Source of the DNA: Planctomycetota bacterium
GTDB taxonomy: Bacteria; Planctomycetota; B15-G4; SIAN01
Direction: 5' to 3'
Assembly: GCA_009691715.1 (NCBI GenBank)
Contig: SIAN01000005.1
Coordinates: 88,585-152,584 of the forward strand
DNA: 64,000 nt
Positions 53,157 to 62,707 of this stretch are shown here, piece by piece. How positions within the stretch are numbered: the stretch's first letter is position 1; the number at the start of each line of letters is the position of its first letter. The notes under the pieces are model-generated. The model saw only the letters and a program-made list of their open reading frames with translations, made no database searches and had not been told where the DNA came from. Both the position numbers and the translations under genes were made by a program.

Positions 53157-53780
53157 GTGGTGCGACTGCTGCCCCAGGACGAAGGGTTCTTCGCCCTGAT
53201 CGAGCGTGCCGCCGAGAACCTCGATCAAGCGGGACGTCTGCTCGACGGCGTCCTCGCCGACTTCACGGATATCGCCGCCAAGGCGAGGCAGATCAACGAC
53301 CTCGAACTCGCCGGCGATCGGCTCACCCGCGAAGTGATCGAGAAACTGAACCGCACATTCCTTGCGCCCTTCGATCGCGAGGAGATCCACGAACTCGTCT
53401 GCCGCGTCGACGACGTGCTCGACCACCTCGACGAGGCGGTGAGCCGGATGGTGCTCTACCGCATCCCCGCGCCGAGCGACGACTGTCGTGCGCTCGGCAA
53501 AGTGCTGTCGGCGTCGACCGCGCTCATCCGCGGAATGATGCCGATGCTGCGCGACCTGAAGCAGCCGCAGTTGATTTTCGACCAGTGCCAGCGGATCCAA
53601 AAGCAGGAATCCGAGGGCGCCCGGATCGAGAAGCAAGGCGTCGCCGCCCTCTTCGACCGCAAGCTCGACGCGGTCGAGATCATCAAGTGGAAGGACATCC
53701 TCGGCGACTTCGAGAAGGCGACCGACTCGTGCTCGGACGTCGCCAACGTCGTCGAGTCGATCGTGATCCGGCACTCGTGA
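53157..53780 (+). CDS. DUF47 (PhoU-like) protein
   Basis: The 207-residue all-helical product matches DUF47/PhoU-like proteins that usually accompany Pit phosphate transporters: FFALIERAAENLDQAGRLL at the N terminus, INDLELAGDRLTREVIEKLNRTFLAPFDREEI (the conserved E/D-rich metal-binding helix), VDDVLDHLDEAV, and WKDILGDFEKATDSCSDVANVVESI. No pit gene is adjacent. The start is one of two tandem GTGs (53157 or 53160), with GGAGG upstream. The stop overlaps the polymerase IV GTG, so the two are coupled. Confidence 0.85.
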   Translation: MVRLLPQDEGFFALIERAAENLDQAGRLLDGVLADFTDIAAKARQINDLELAGDRLTREVIEKLNRTFLAPFDREEIHELVCRVDDVLDHLDEAVSRMVLYRIPAPSDDCRALGKVLSASTALIRGMMPMLRDLKQPQLIFDQCQRIQKQESEGARIEKQGVAALFDRKLDAVEIIKWKDILGDFEKATDSCSDVANVVESIVIRHS

Positions 53781-55033
53781 CCACTCTCCCGGATCCTGCG
53801 TCCGCGCGCACGATCCTCCATGTCGACCTCGACGCCTTCTATGCGGCGGTCGAGGTGCGCGAGCAGCCTTCGTTGCGAGGCCGTCCGGTGATCGTCGGCG
53901 CCGATCCGAAGGGCGGCAAGGCGCGTGGCGTCGTCTCGGCCGCGAGCTACGAGGCGCGGCGCTTCGGCGTCCACTCGGCGATGCCGATCTCACGCGCGTG
54001 GCAACTCTGCCCGCAAGGCGTCTTCCTGCCGCCGCGGATGGAGCTCTACCTCGCCGTCTCGGCGCGCTTCATGACGCTGCTCGAGCGCTTCACCGACCTC
54101 GTGGAACCGCTCTCCGTCGACGAGGCGTTCCTCGACGTGACCGGCAGCGAGCGGCTGCTTGGCGACGGCGCCACGATCGCCGCCAAAATTCAGGCGGCGG
54201 TCGCGAGCGAAGAGCGGCTCTCCGCGTCGGTCGGCGTCGCGCCCTCGAAGTTCGTGGCGAAGATCGCCTCCGACCTGCGCAAGCCGGCCGGACTCGTCGT
54301 CGTCTCGCCCGCGCCGGATGCAGTGCGGGCGTTCCTCGCGCCGCTGCCGATTGAGCGGTTGTGGGGCGTCGGTCCGAAAGCGGCGACGCGCCTTCACCAG
54401 CTCGAAGCCAGGACCATCGGCGATGTCGCTCTGCTGCCGCTCGCGCACCTCATCGCGGCGTTCGGCGAAGCGAGCGGCCGCCATCTGCACGACCTCGCCC
54501 ACGGTCGCGACGAGCGCGCGGTCGAGCCGGAGCGCGAGGCAAAGTCGCTCGGCCGCGAGCACACGTTCGAGGTCGATGTCGCTGACCGCGACGAGGTGGG
54601 GCGCATGCTGCTGATGCTGGTCGAGCAACTCGCCAGCCGAATGCGGCACCAACGCCTCGCCGGTCGGACGATCACCGTGAAGCTGCGCACCGCCGACTTC
54701 GAGACGGTGTCGCGCGCCGTCACGCTGACGACCGCGGTCGACACCACCGAGTCGATCCTGCCGTTCGCGCGTGAGCTCCTCGTGAAGTGCGACACCACGC
54801 GCCAGCCGATCCGCCTGGTTGGCATTGCGCTGTCCCATTTCGGCGTGGTGCAACCCGCGCTGTTCGAGCCGAAGGTCGCGCGGCAGGGCCGCGCCGTTGC
54901 GCGCACCGTCGACCGCCTGCGCGAACGGTTCGGCGACGCCGCGATCACGCGCGGCTCGCTGCTCGATTTGACGCCGCCGAGCGAAGACTCCGGTCCGAGG
55001 CGCAAGGCGCCGCCGCGACGTTCGACGCACTGA
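53777..55033 (+). CDS. dinB: DNA polymerase IV (DinB)
   Basis: This Y-family polymerase carries out translesion synthesis. The 418-residue product has HVDLDAFYAAVEVRE with catalytic Asp17, SAASYEARRFGVHSAMP, PLSVDEAFLD with Asp115 and Glu116, the SVGVAPSKFVAKIAS thumb-side motif, and a helix-hairpin-helix (LWGVGPKAATRLHQL). A little-finger domain follows (GREHTFEVDV, RTITVKLRTADF). The C-terminal tail is basic and lacks a clear beta-clamp motif. It starts at GTG 53777, overlapping the DUF47 stop. No LexA-like box was seen. Confidence 0.94.
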   Translation: MTTLPDPASARTILHVDLDAFYAAVEVREQPSLRGRPVIVGADPKGGKARGVVSAASYEARRFGVHSAMPISRAWQLCPQGVFLPPRMELYLAVSARFMTLLERFTDLVEPLSVDEAFLDVTGSERLLGDGATIAAKIQAAVASEERLSASVGVAPSKFVAKIASDLRKPAGLVVVSPAPDAVRAFLAPLPIERLWGVGPKAATRLHQLEARTIGDVALLPLAHLIAAFGEASGRHLHDLAHGRDERAVEPEREAKSLGREHTFEVDVADRDEVGRMLLMLVEQLASRMRHQRLAGRTITVKLRTADFETVSRAVTLTTAVDTTESILPFARELLVKCDTTRQPIRLVGIALSHFGVVQPALFEPKVARQGRAVARTVDRLRERFGDAAITRGSLLDLTPPSEDSGPRRKAPPRRSTH

Positions 55034-55172
55034 TCGGCGGTGATGGAAGGACATCGATCGGCTCCTGGACCGGTCCGCGCCTGTGACCTTCGCGTTACGC
55101 CGATCACCCGCGACAAGCGCGAGGATCGCGATCGTGTCACTTGCGGCGTCGCGGGACGATGGGAGCCGGTCG

Positions 55173-55901
55173 ATGTCTTCTCCAGGCCACGGTCGTCCGG
55201 CGCTCACGCTCGTTGGTGCGTTCGTCGTCGCGTTCGCGTCTTCGCGCTGTGCTGCGCCACCGGACGCTCCGATTACCGTGCCGGCGCCCGTCGCCGGTAA
55301 GGCTTCCGATCCGGTCGCCGATCCCGATCCGACGCGCGAATCAGGGCTCGTCGGCTTGGACGGTCGCCCGCCGATCCGCGACCGTTTCGACCGCGCACGC
55401 GAGACGCTCGCCGAGTGGGCGAAACGCCCGCAGTACTCGCGTTGCGTCGGCTCCATCGAGGAGAGCTCGCCGTGGCTCGCGTTCCTGCGCGCCCGCGTCC
55501 CCGATCCAGCGACGATCACGCTGTTCCGCGTGCATGCCATCGTCAATCCGCAGCATCCCGATGCGGGCGGCGCGCTGAGGGAGGATCGCCGAGTGCTCGC
55601 GCGCGTCGGCGACGCGCGCCTCTATGACGCCTGGAACACCGGCGACATCGTCGATTTCGCTGAGGCGGCACGCGTCACGCTCGCCACCGAGTCGGACGTG
55701 AGAGCGCTCTTCCACGCCGACTACGATCCGCTGATGGAGGTCGTGCGCGATGGCGACGACGCGTCGCGCTTCAGGCTCCATCGCGCGACATCGGGCGTCC
55801 CCGACCCGCAGATCTGGCAACTCCTCACGCTCGATGCCGATCGCGTGCCCAAGTCGCTCGAACCCATCGACTCGCTACCTTCTGCCGCGTGGAACCGCTG
55901 A
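55173..55901 (+). CDS. Exported protein of unknown function
   Basis: The 242-residue product starts with a signal-like stretch (RPALTLVGAFVVAFASSRCAAPP). The Cys after ASSR does not make a standard lipobox, so lipid attachment is uncertain. A Pro/Asp linker leads into a compact domain (DRARETLAEWAKRPQYSRCVGS; NPQHPDAGGALREDRRVLARVGDARLYDAWNTGDIVDFAEAARV). I recognise no family. ATG 55173 has GGAG at 7 bases. Its 3' end overlaps the start of the next gene by 13 bases. Confidence 0.6.
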   Translation: MSSPGHGRPALTLVGAFVVAFASSRCAAPPDAPITVPAPVAGKASDPVADPDPTRESGLVGLDGRPPIRDRFDRARETLAEWAKRPQYSRCVGSIEESSPWLAFLRARVPDPATITLFRVHAIVNPQHPDAGGALREDRRVLARVGDARLYDAWNTGDIVDFAEAARVTLATESDVRALFHADYDPLMEVVRDGDDASRFRLHRATSGVPDPQIWQLLTLDADRVPKSLEPIDSLPSAAWNR

Positions 55902-57028
55902 CCCATACGCTCGTCGGGGCGCTGCTGGCGAAGACACGACTCGGCACCGCGTCGCGACTGGCGCCGATCTCGCTGGTGATCGGCGCAAACCTGCCGGACA
56001 TCGACATCGTCGCGCCGCTGTTCTGCGCGGGCGAGGCGGCGCGCAAGGCGTGCTACCTGGTTCATCACCGCGGAATCACGCATTCGGCGCTTGGGATCGT
56101 CGTGCAAGCCGTCCTGCTTGGCGCTGCGATCCGATGGATCGAGCGGCGCGAGGTCGCCACGGCGCGCGTGCCGTGGCGCTGCCACCTGCTGCCGGCCTTT
56201 TTCGGGTTGCTGACCCATCTGCTGCTCGACTGGCTGAACGACTACGGCATCCGGCCGTGGCAGCCGTTCTCACAAACGCGCTGGTTCGGCGACCTGATCT
56301 TCATCGTCGATCCGTGGCTCTGGCTGCTGCTCGGCGGCGCCGCGGCTCTGGCCGGAGCGCGGACGCGGTTCGGGAACGCGATCTGGTCGCTGATTGGCGT
56401 CGCCACGACGTGGTTCCTGCTGCAGCACGAACGGACGCCCGGGCTGGTTCGAATCGTGTTTCCGCTTGGCGTCGCGCTGGTCGCGTGGGCGCGCTCCGCT
56501 GGCGTCGGCCGTGCCGTGCCGGGACGTGTGATCGCGACCGGCAGCGGGCTGGTCGCGAGCTACGTCGCGCTGGTGGCGTGGTGCGGGGCGACGATGGAGA
56601 CGGCTGTGCGCGCTGATCCGGTCGCTGACGTGCAGTGGCGCCTGCGCACGCCCGCGATCGCCGATCCGACGCGCTGGCGGGTCGCGCTCGCTGAGGGTGC
56701 CGCGCTGCGCTTCGAGACCCGCGATCTCGAGGGTCGCGTCGTCGCGGCTCGCCCGGATTCGGCGACCACGCATCCAACTCCGTCGCCGCCTCCCTGGCGC
56801 GACATCTGGGACGACCTGCGCGTGGCGGAGGCTCTGACTCGCCCGGAGGCGACGGCTTGGAAGTCCTTCGCGCGGCTCCCTTGCGCATGGCTCGACGAAC
56901 ACGACGACGGCGGCGCCGCGGTCCACCTCGGCGATGCGCGCTACTTGAAGCGCCCGGATTCCGACTCCTGGTGCGTGATCACGATCGAACTGTCGGCTGC
57001 GGAAGTCGCAGCAGCGACCAGCCGCTAG
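55889..57028 (+). CDS. DUF457 (YdjM-like) membrane protein
   Basis: The 379-residue product has the family start PLTHTLVGALLAKT, then NLPDIDIVAP and HHRGITHSALG, giving a His/Asp set that suggests a metal-dependent membrane hydrolase. HLLLDWLNDYGIRPWQPFS is the second conserved block. About six membrane helices follow to residue 230, then a soluble tail of about 150 residues rich in Asp, Arg and Trp. The start is GTG 55889. The founding members are annotated as metal-dependent hydrolases, but the substrate is not established. Confidence 0.82.
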   Translation: MEPLTHTLVGALLAKTRLGTASRLAPISLVIGANLPDIDIVAPLFCAGEAARKACYLVHHRGITHSALGIVVQAVLLGAAIRWIERREVATARVPWRCHLLPAFFGLLTHLLLDWLNDYGIRPWQPFSQTRWFGDLIFIVDPWLWLLLGGAAALAGARTRFGNAIWSLIGVATTWFLLQHERTPGLVRIVFPLGVALVAWARSAGVGRAVPGRVIATGSGLVASYVALVAWCGATMETAVRADPVADVQWRLRTPAIADPTRWRVALAEGAALRFETRDLEGRVVAARPDSATTHPTPSPPPWRDIWDDLRVAEALTRPEATAWKSFARLPCAWLDEHDDGGAAVHLGDARYLKRPDSDSWCVITIELSAAEVAAATSR

Positions 57029-57091
57029 TCCGCTACCACGCCCCTAGTGTCAGCGGGAGGCGCAGCCTTCACTCGCGCTGCCATCGGCAGG

Positions 57092-57328
57092 TCAGGTAGC
57101 GCCGTCGTTGCCGATCGACTCGACCGGGCACTGCTGCTTCGCCAGCTCCGACTGCGCGAGTTCCTCGGCCGTCTCGGGCTGCTTGTAGACGACGTCGTGG
57201 TCGCCGTCCTTGCTCTCGCGGAAGTTTTTCGGCGCGAGGTCGGAGCAGAGCGAGCAGAGGATGCACGATTTGTCGACGTACCAGCGTCCGCCGACGTTGT
57301 CTTCGAAGCGCTGTCGCTTGTCGGCCAT
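57092..57328 (-). CDS. Single-cluster [4Fe-4S] ferredoxin
   Basis: The 78-residue product is a small electron carrier. Cluster ligands are Cys22, Cys25 and Cys28 in SCILCSLC and Cys67 in QQCPVE, the pattern of monocluster ferredoxins. An acidic segment (SKDGDHDVVYKQPETAEE) lies between them. It is the only iron-sulfur carrier seen here and could serve the radical SAM enzymes, but it is not next to them. Confidence 0.85.
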   Translation of the reverse strand: MADKRQRFEDNVGGRWYVDKSCILCSLCSDLAPKNFRESKDGDHDVVYKQPETAEELAQSELAKQQCPVESIGNDGAT

Positions 57329-57515
57329 GAGGTGGGGGGCGGCGGATCCCGGGGTGCAGCAGCGAGTTGATCGGACTGCGGAGAATCACGCCCGGGCGCG
57401 CCGATTCCCGCGCCAGAGTCCCACGATTCGGGTCTGCGCGTCGATCGGCGTCCGGCGGACGCCCCGCTCCGTCCCTTCCGGTGCAACTCGTTGGCCGCTT
57501 CAAGCTCGCGGTCGG

Positions 57516-58007
57516 TCAGCTACGCCCGCCCGCGAGATGGAGCAGTTGCGCGGGCGCCACGGCGTGCAGTTCGAGCGCCAGCGCCCGCGGGACCAGCGCC
57601 GTTTCGCCCGAGTCGGGCATGGCGATCAGCGCGAGTTCGCCCGCCTCCAGCCGCCGGCCGGTCTCGTCGTCAAGCGCGATCCACGGGCAGTACCCCTGCG
57701 CGTCGACCCAGTGGAAGCGGCGCGGCCCCGAAGTGCCGCGGACCGCCTGCTCGACGAGCGCCGCGCGCAGTTTCTTCGACTTCTCCGCCCGCGCACGATC
57801 ATGATCGAGCCGCGCCTGCGCCGACTTCACGTCAGCGCGCTTCTGCTCGTCGATCTGCTTCCTCTGCGCTTCTTCGTTGCGGTGCTGCTCTTCGAGCCCC
57901 TCGCGGCCGAGTTCCTTCTTCTCCACCCGCTGCTCGTGCTTCAGCCGGCGGTCGGTCTTGTCGTCGATGAGGCCGGCCTTCTTGAAGGCATCGCGCAGGT
58001 CGCCCAT
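57516..58007 (-). CDS. DUF2058 (YaiL-like) protein
   Basis: The 163-residue product has the family's start (LRDAFKKAGLIDDKTDRRLKHEQR), a highly charged helix to about residue 80, and a small C-terminal domain beginning FHWVDAQGYCPWIALDD. YaiL-type proteins have been described only as nucleoprotein or polynucleotide-associated; function is not clear. No partner gene stands out. Confidence 0.7.
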   Translation of the reverse strand: MGDLRDAFKKAGLIDDKTDRRLKHEQRVEKKELGREGLEEQHRNEEAQRKQIDEQKRADVKSAQARLDHDRARAEKSKKLRAALVEQAVRGTSGPRRFHWVDAQGYCPWIALDDETGRRLEAGELALIAMPDSGETALVPRALALELHAVAPAQLLHLAGGRS

Positions 58008-58062
58008 GTTGAGCGCGCTCCCGATGTGGTGACAGGAGTCTGGGTGTCAGGGTGTCAGCGTC

Positions 58063-61000
58063 TCACTGCGCATATCCGAGCGCGCGCATCATGTCGAGGG
58101 CGCCGTCGCTCGCCGTGTTCTCCCCGGCGTAGCGGGCGTTCAGCTTGCGCATCTCACCGAGCCAGATCGCGAGCCGCTTGGATGATTCCTCGGCGCGCGG
58201 GCGCTCGGTCTCGATCAGCGACTTGGAGTCGGTCATGTCGGCGAGGAGGTCGTAGATCTCGAGTTCGACCGTCAACTCCGGAGCGCCCGGCTTGCCGTCG
58301 ATGCCGACGGCCGGCGCCATCGAACGGCGCACGATCGTCTTCCAGCGCCCTTCGATGACCGCCCATTCGCCGAGGTACTCGCCCTCGCCCTCGGCACCCG
58401 CCGAGTCGCCGTAGAGCCCGAACATCCCACCGCTCCAGCGCTCGGTCACGATCATGCTGGCGGGCAGATCTTCGCCGCTCTTCAGCTCCTCGGCGAGGTT
58501 GCGTCCCTGCATCGTGTCGGGCGGCACGATGCCCACGAGTCCCAGCAGCGTCGGTCCGAGGTCGAGGTTGGCGACGTTGTCGGGCAGCACCTTGCCGACC
58601 GGCACCAGTCCGGGCGCCGACAGGATCCAGGGCACGTGGTTCAGCTCGGCGTAGACGGATTGGCCATGGCCTTGGGCGCCGTGGTCGAGGAACTCCTCGC
58701 CATGGTCGGCGTTGAAGCTGAAGACGGTGCGATCGGTGAGGCCGTTGGCCGCGAAATAGTCGCGCACCTGCTGGTAGTGGCGATCGAAGTAGTGGACCTC
58801 GGCGTCGTAGATCGCGCGCTGCTTGCGCATGTAATCCGCCGCATCGATGCCTGCCTGCGCGTACATCGATGCCATCTCGCCGCCCTGGATCGCGACGGCC
58901 GTGACCGGCGGCACGAGCGGCGGAGTCTGGCCGTCAGGGGTGGCGCCAGCACCCGCGTCGGCGTCACCTGCGGCGCCAGCGCCTGCCGCGGGGGCCGCAG
59001 GAGTCGGAGCAACCGGCGGCGGAGTCGGCGCCGCTAGCGTCACGACCAGACGACCGAAGCCGCCGCCGCCGAAATTGGCGACGAACTGCTGCTGTTGCTG
59101 CTGCCACGCGCTCAGCTTCTGGTCCATCGCGGCGAGCGATGTCTCGTCCTCGCTGCTGAGGAACTTCGCGCGATCGGCCTTTTCGGGTTCGTACGGTTCG
59201 TGCGGGTCGACCGCGTGCATGTAGAGCAGGAACGGGACGTCCTTGTACTGCTCGAGCCACGGTTCGACCTTGGTCCAGAGATCGCGCGACGAGCCGCTGT
59301 TGAAGTTCATCGGGCCGGCGCCGGCGTCGGGGCCCTGCCGTCCCTGCGGGAGCAGCGGGCGGAACATCCGCTGCGCCGCCTGCAGCACGGCGTTGCCGCC
59401 GCCGCCCGGCACGCTCGCCGGCGCGCCGATCACGTCACCCGGGAAGAAGAAGTCGAAGCCTTGTTCGGTGTGGGTGGTCGGGCCGACGAAGTCGTTGCGG
59501 ATGAAGGCCGCGGTCAGGTAGCCCGCCGCGCGGAACGCTTCCGCCACCGTGGTCGCCGACCCGGGGATCTGCTCACCGACGTTGCGCACGCCGCTCACGC
59601 TCGGCACCAGTGAGGTGAGCGACGACGGCATTGAGACGTAGGTCCAGGCGCCCTGGCTGAAGCAGCGTTCGAAACGGATGCCGTTCGCGGCCAGCGCATC
59701 GAGCTGTGGGGTCGTCGGCCGATCGTTGCCGTAGCAGGAGAGCGCGTCGGCGCGCAGCGTGTCGCAGAAGTAGAGCATCACGTTGCGGACGCCTTCCGGC
59801 CGCGGGCCGTAGATCAACGGCTGGAACAGGAAGGCGACGTTGGGCTCGGTCGCCTCGACCACCTCGATCTCAAGCGCGATCTCCTGGCCGGCGAAGGGCG
59901 CCAGATCGACCGCGATCGGCGTGATTGCCTCCTGGTCGAACGGCTGCGTGCCATCGGCGTCAAGCGGCGCCGAGTACGAATGGGTGAAGACGGTCTCACG
60001 CCCCTTCTTCGACGTCACGTGTACGAAAAGCTCGAACGGTTCGTCGTTCAGCGCGCCGAGCCCCGCAATGAGCTTGCCCCCTTCGGGCGCCACCAGCCGC
60101 CACGTGACCGCCGCGGGCGTGTTGAGGTGCAGCCCGCTGTGGAGCACGAGCTTGCGGGGGAGCGTCAGCGGCGCGACCGTCGCCGCCGCGTAGTCGGCCT
60201 TCGAGTCGAGCAGATGGACGAACTCGAGGTCGACGGTGACGCCCGACTCCTTGCGCTCCTCCGGCACGAAGACGACGAAGCCGAGCTCTTCGATCGAGTC
60301 GCTGCTCGGGGGTTGCTGGCCGCCCATGAATCCACTGAACATGCCACCGGCGTTGGCATTCGGCGTACGCGCACTGCGCATCAACGTGTGCCACTCGCCA
60401 TCAGTGGCGAGCTTGCTGATCTCGCCGCTGAGCAGTTGCTTCGGATCGCCGTTCACGCCGCCGCCCTGACCGCCGAATTGGGCGAGGAACCCTGGTGGCA
60501 GCTGCAGGCTGCGCGGCAATGGCGCGCCGGCCGGTGGCTGCAGCCCTTGCGGCGGCGCGACCCCCGGCCCGCCGGCCGCCGGCGGAGGTCCGCCCGGCGC
60601 GCCCGGGCCACCAGGTCCGCCCGGCCCGCCCACCGCCTGCTTGATCATCTGCAGCGTCGCGTCATCGCGGATCAGTGCCACCTCGCCGCAGTCGCTGGAA
60701 CGAACGCGGTAGGCGATCGCCCCGACGTCGGCGCGCTTGGTCTTTGGCACCGTGAGCAGGAAGGCTCCGACCTGGCCGGTCACCTTGAGCGAGGCGCCAC
60801 CTTCGCCCGCCGCCACGCTCGCTTTCCCGAACGACGAAGTGAGCGGGACGATCCCGGCGATTCCGCCGTCGAAGCGCAGGTCTTCGAGGAGGTAGGAGCC
60901 AGGATCGATGCTGCCGGCCGCAATCCCGGTGATCTCTGCCTGATCGAGCAAGCTGTCGAGGCGCCAGGTTCCCAGCGCATTCGGCGCCAGGAGCGGACGC

Positions 61001-61086
61001 GCCTCGTTGCCTCGTTTCGGACCGTGTGCGATCGGCAGGGCGATCCCGAGGAGCGAAAACGTGGCCGCAATGGAAAGACGGAGCAT
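58063..61086 (-). CDS. Exported sulfatase/alkaline-phosphatase-superfamily protein with large insertions
   Basis: The 1007-residue product has a signal peptide (LSIAATFSLLGIALPIAHG), an unassigned N-terminal half with a Gly/Pro-rich linker (GGPGGPGGPGAPGGPPP), and a sulfatase-fold domain from about 440. There NVMLYFCDTLRADALSCYG supplies the metal-binding Asp, HAVDPHEPYEP and FNADHGEEFLDHG the distal His/Asp ligands. At the nucleophile position it has S485-M-P-S-S, so it lacks the Arg of the C/S-x-P-x-R formylglycine signature. A Pro/Ala/Gly insertion (about residues 685-730) interrupts the fold. It may be a sulfatase-like phosphohydrolase rather than a true sulfatase. ATG 61086 has AAGGA upstream. 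Confidence 0.82.
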   Translation of the reverse strand: MLRLSIAATFSLLGIALPIAHGPKRGNEARPLLAPNALGTWRLDSLLDQAEITGIAAGSIDPGSYLLEDLRFDGGIAGIVPLTSSFGKASVAAGEGGASLKVTGQVGAFLLTVPKTKRADVGAIAYRVRSSDCGEVALIRDDATLQMIKQAVGGPGGPGGPGAPGGPPPAAGGPGVAPPQGLQPPAGAPLPRSLQLPPGFLAQFGGQGGGVNGDPKQLLSGEISKLATDGEWHTLMRSARTPNANAGGMFSGFMGGQQPPSSDSIEELGFVVFVPEERKESGVTVDLEFVHLLDSKADYAAATVAPLTLPRKLVLHSGLHLNTPAAVTWRLVAPEGGKLIAGLGALNDEPFELFVHVTSKKGRETVFTHSYSAPLDADGTQPFDQEAITPIAVDLAPFAGQEIALEIEVVEATEPNVAFLFQPLIYGPRPEGVRNVMLYFCDTLRADALSCYGNDRPTTPQLDALAANGIRFERCFSQGAWTYVSMPSSLTSLVPSVSGVRNVGEQIPGSATTVAEAFRAAGYLTAAFIRNDFVGPTTHTEQGFDFFFPGDVIGAPASVPGGGGNAVLQAAQRMFRPLLPQGRQGPDAGAGPMNFNSGSSRDLWTKVEPWLEQYKDVPFLLYMHAVDPHEPYEPEKADRAKFLSSEDETSLAAMDQKLSAWQQQQQQFVANFGGGGFGRLVVTLAAPTPPPVAPTPAAPAAGAGAAGDADAGAGATPDGQTPPLVPPVTAVAIQGGEMASMYAQAGIDAADYMRKQRAIYDAEVHYFDRHYQQVRDYFAANGLTDRTVFSFNADHGEEFLDHGAQGHGQSVYAELNHVPWILSAPGLVPVGKVLPDNVANLDLGPTLLGLVGIVPPDTMQGRNLAEELKSGEDLPASMIVTERWSGGMFGLYGDSAGAEGEGEYLGEWAVIEGRWKTIVRRSMAPAVGIDGKPGAPELTVELEIYDLLADMTDSKSLIETERPRAEESSKRLAIWLGEMRKLNARYAGENTASDGALDMMRALGYAQ

Positions 61087-61192
61087 CGTGGCATCCTTCT
61101 TCTTCGGGAGCCTCGCGACTTGCCATGTGGGTCGAGGCGGTCGCCATGGTAGCCCGCGCTGCGGGCGGGTCGGACGGGGGTGGAATACGACG

Positions 61193-62707
61193 ATGGATGC
61201 GATTCGTTGTTCCGTACTGGCGATCTCGCTTCTGGCGTTCGCCGTGCCGCCCACCGTTGCGTTCCCTTCCGCGCCAGCGATGGCCGCGGTTCAGGACGGC
61301 GGTCTCGGCGACCTCTTCGCTCCGCCCAAGGGTGCCTACCATCGGATCTCGAGCGCCCACGTCGACGGCAACAGCAACCTCGACTACCAATCGCTCGCCG
61401 CCGGCGCGGAGATGACCCTCGCGCGCATCACTGGACCGGGCGTCATCCGCCACCTCTGGCTCACGGTCGAGAGCGACGATCCCTACTACCCACGCCTGCT
61501 GGTCCTGCGCGCGCGGTGGGAGGGAGAGAGCGCCCCGTCCGTCGACGTGCCGATCGGCGACTTCTTCGGCGTCGGCCACGGGCTCGAGGCGAACGTCGAC
61601 ACCCTGCCGATCCGCGTCGCTGGCGATGGCCGCGCGCGCACCTCGTGGTGGCCGATGCCGTTCAACGAAGCCGCCGAGATCTCGCTGAGAAACGACTCGC
61701 AGCGCCCGGCGCGCCTGGTGTTCTGGCAGGTCGACTGGACCGAGGCGCCGAAGCGCGAGCACCTGCGGACCTTCCACGCTTCGTTTCGCGCGTCGCCGCG
61801 CAACGGCACGTTGCGCCAGCACAAGGTCGCTGAGATTGGCGGCGCCGGCCACTACGTCGGCACGGTGCTGTCGCTCTGGTCCGGCGAAGCGGGATGGCCC
61901 GGCGAGGGCGATGACCGCTATTTCGTCGACGGCGAGGAGATCCCGACTTTCACCGGCACCGGCTTCGAGAGCGCGTTCGATGAAGCGTGGGGACTGCGCG
62001 TCGGCAGCGGACCGTTCGGCGGCGTCACCGTCCACGAGGGCATCGGTTCGGGCGCGCGCACGACCGCGTGCCGTTGGTTCATCACCGACCCGATCCCGTT
62101 CACGAAGGGCTTCGCTGTGACTTTCGAGCGCGCTGGCTTCGCCGTGCGCCACGACGTGCAGAAGTTCGCCCCCGATCGCAACGACGCCTTCTCGAGCGTT
62201 GCCTACTGGTACCAGGAAGAGCCGCACTTCCTCTACCCGGCGATTCCGAGCCCGCAGGAACGACTGCCCTTCGCCGAGCTTCGGATCGAGCCGGAGGAGA
62301 AGGAGACCCTCGCTGCGTTTGTCGTCGGCGAAGGCGTGCCACTCCCGCTGGTGCAATCGGGACCGTTTTGGGCGTGGGGCAAGCAGGTTCGGTTCGAGCC
62401 AGCGGATCGCGAGTCCGCCGTGCTGTCGCTCCCGTTCGCGGTCAGTGGGACGCGCGCCTTCGACATCTACCTGCGTCTCACCAAGAGCGCCGACGCCGGT
62501 TGTTGGGAGCTCTGGATCGACGGTGAGCGGGTCGGCAGCCCGATCGACTGCTATTCGCCCCGCCTGCGATTGGTCGACGCGCTGGTCGGCACGCGCGGGC
62601 TCAAGGAAGGCGACCATCTGCTCGAGCTGCGCTGCGTCGGCCGCAATCTCGAGTCGACCGGGCTCGCGCTCGGTCTCGACAGCGTGATGCTGCGCTGGTA
62701 CCCGTGA
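61193..62707 (+). CDS. GH172 (DUF2961) family exported glycoside hydrolase
   Basis: The 504-residue product has a signal peptide (CSVLAISLLAFAVPPTVAFP). DUF2961 hallmarks are ARITGPGVIRHLWLTVES, SVDVPIGDFFGVGHG, WWPMPFNEAAEISLRNDS, and DRYFVDGEEIPTFTGTGFES near residue 245. DUF2961 is now family GH172, whose characterised members act on fructofuranosides or arabinofuranosides. A beta-sandwich tail follows (SLPFAVSGTRAFDIYLRL). It is divergent from the sulfatase-fold gene and is followed by a thioesterase gene that overlaps its stop. Confidence 0.88.
   Translation: MDAIRCSVLAISLLAFAVPPTVAFPSAPAMAAVQDGGLGDLFAPPKGAYHRISSAHVDGNSNLDYQSLAAGAEMTLARITGPGVIRHLWLTVESDDPYYPRLLVLRARWEGESAPSVDVPIGDFFGVGHGLEANVDTLPIRVAGDGRARTSWWPMPFNEAAEISLRNDSQRPARLVFWQVDWTEAPKREHLRTFHASFRASPRNGTLRQHKVAEIGGAGHYVGTVLSLWSGEAGWPGEGDDRYFVDGEEIPTFTGTGFESAFDEAWGLRVGSGPFGGVTVHEGIGSGARTTACRWFITDPIPFTKGFAVTFERAGFAVRHDVQKFAPDRNDAFSSVAYWYQEEPHFLYPAIPSPQERLPFAELRIEPEEKETLAAFVVGEGVPLPLVQSGPFWAWGKQVRFEPADRESAVLSLPFAVSGTRAFDIYLRLTKSADAGCWELWIDGERVGSPIDCYSPRLRLVDALVGTRGLKEGDHLLELRCVGRNLESTGLALGLDSVMLRWYP

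Noticed and set aside
60662..62617. Minus-strand open frame of about 650 codons opposite GH172
   Set aside because: The GH172 reading is supported by signal peptide and family motifs.
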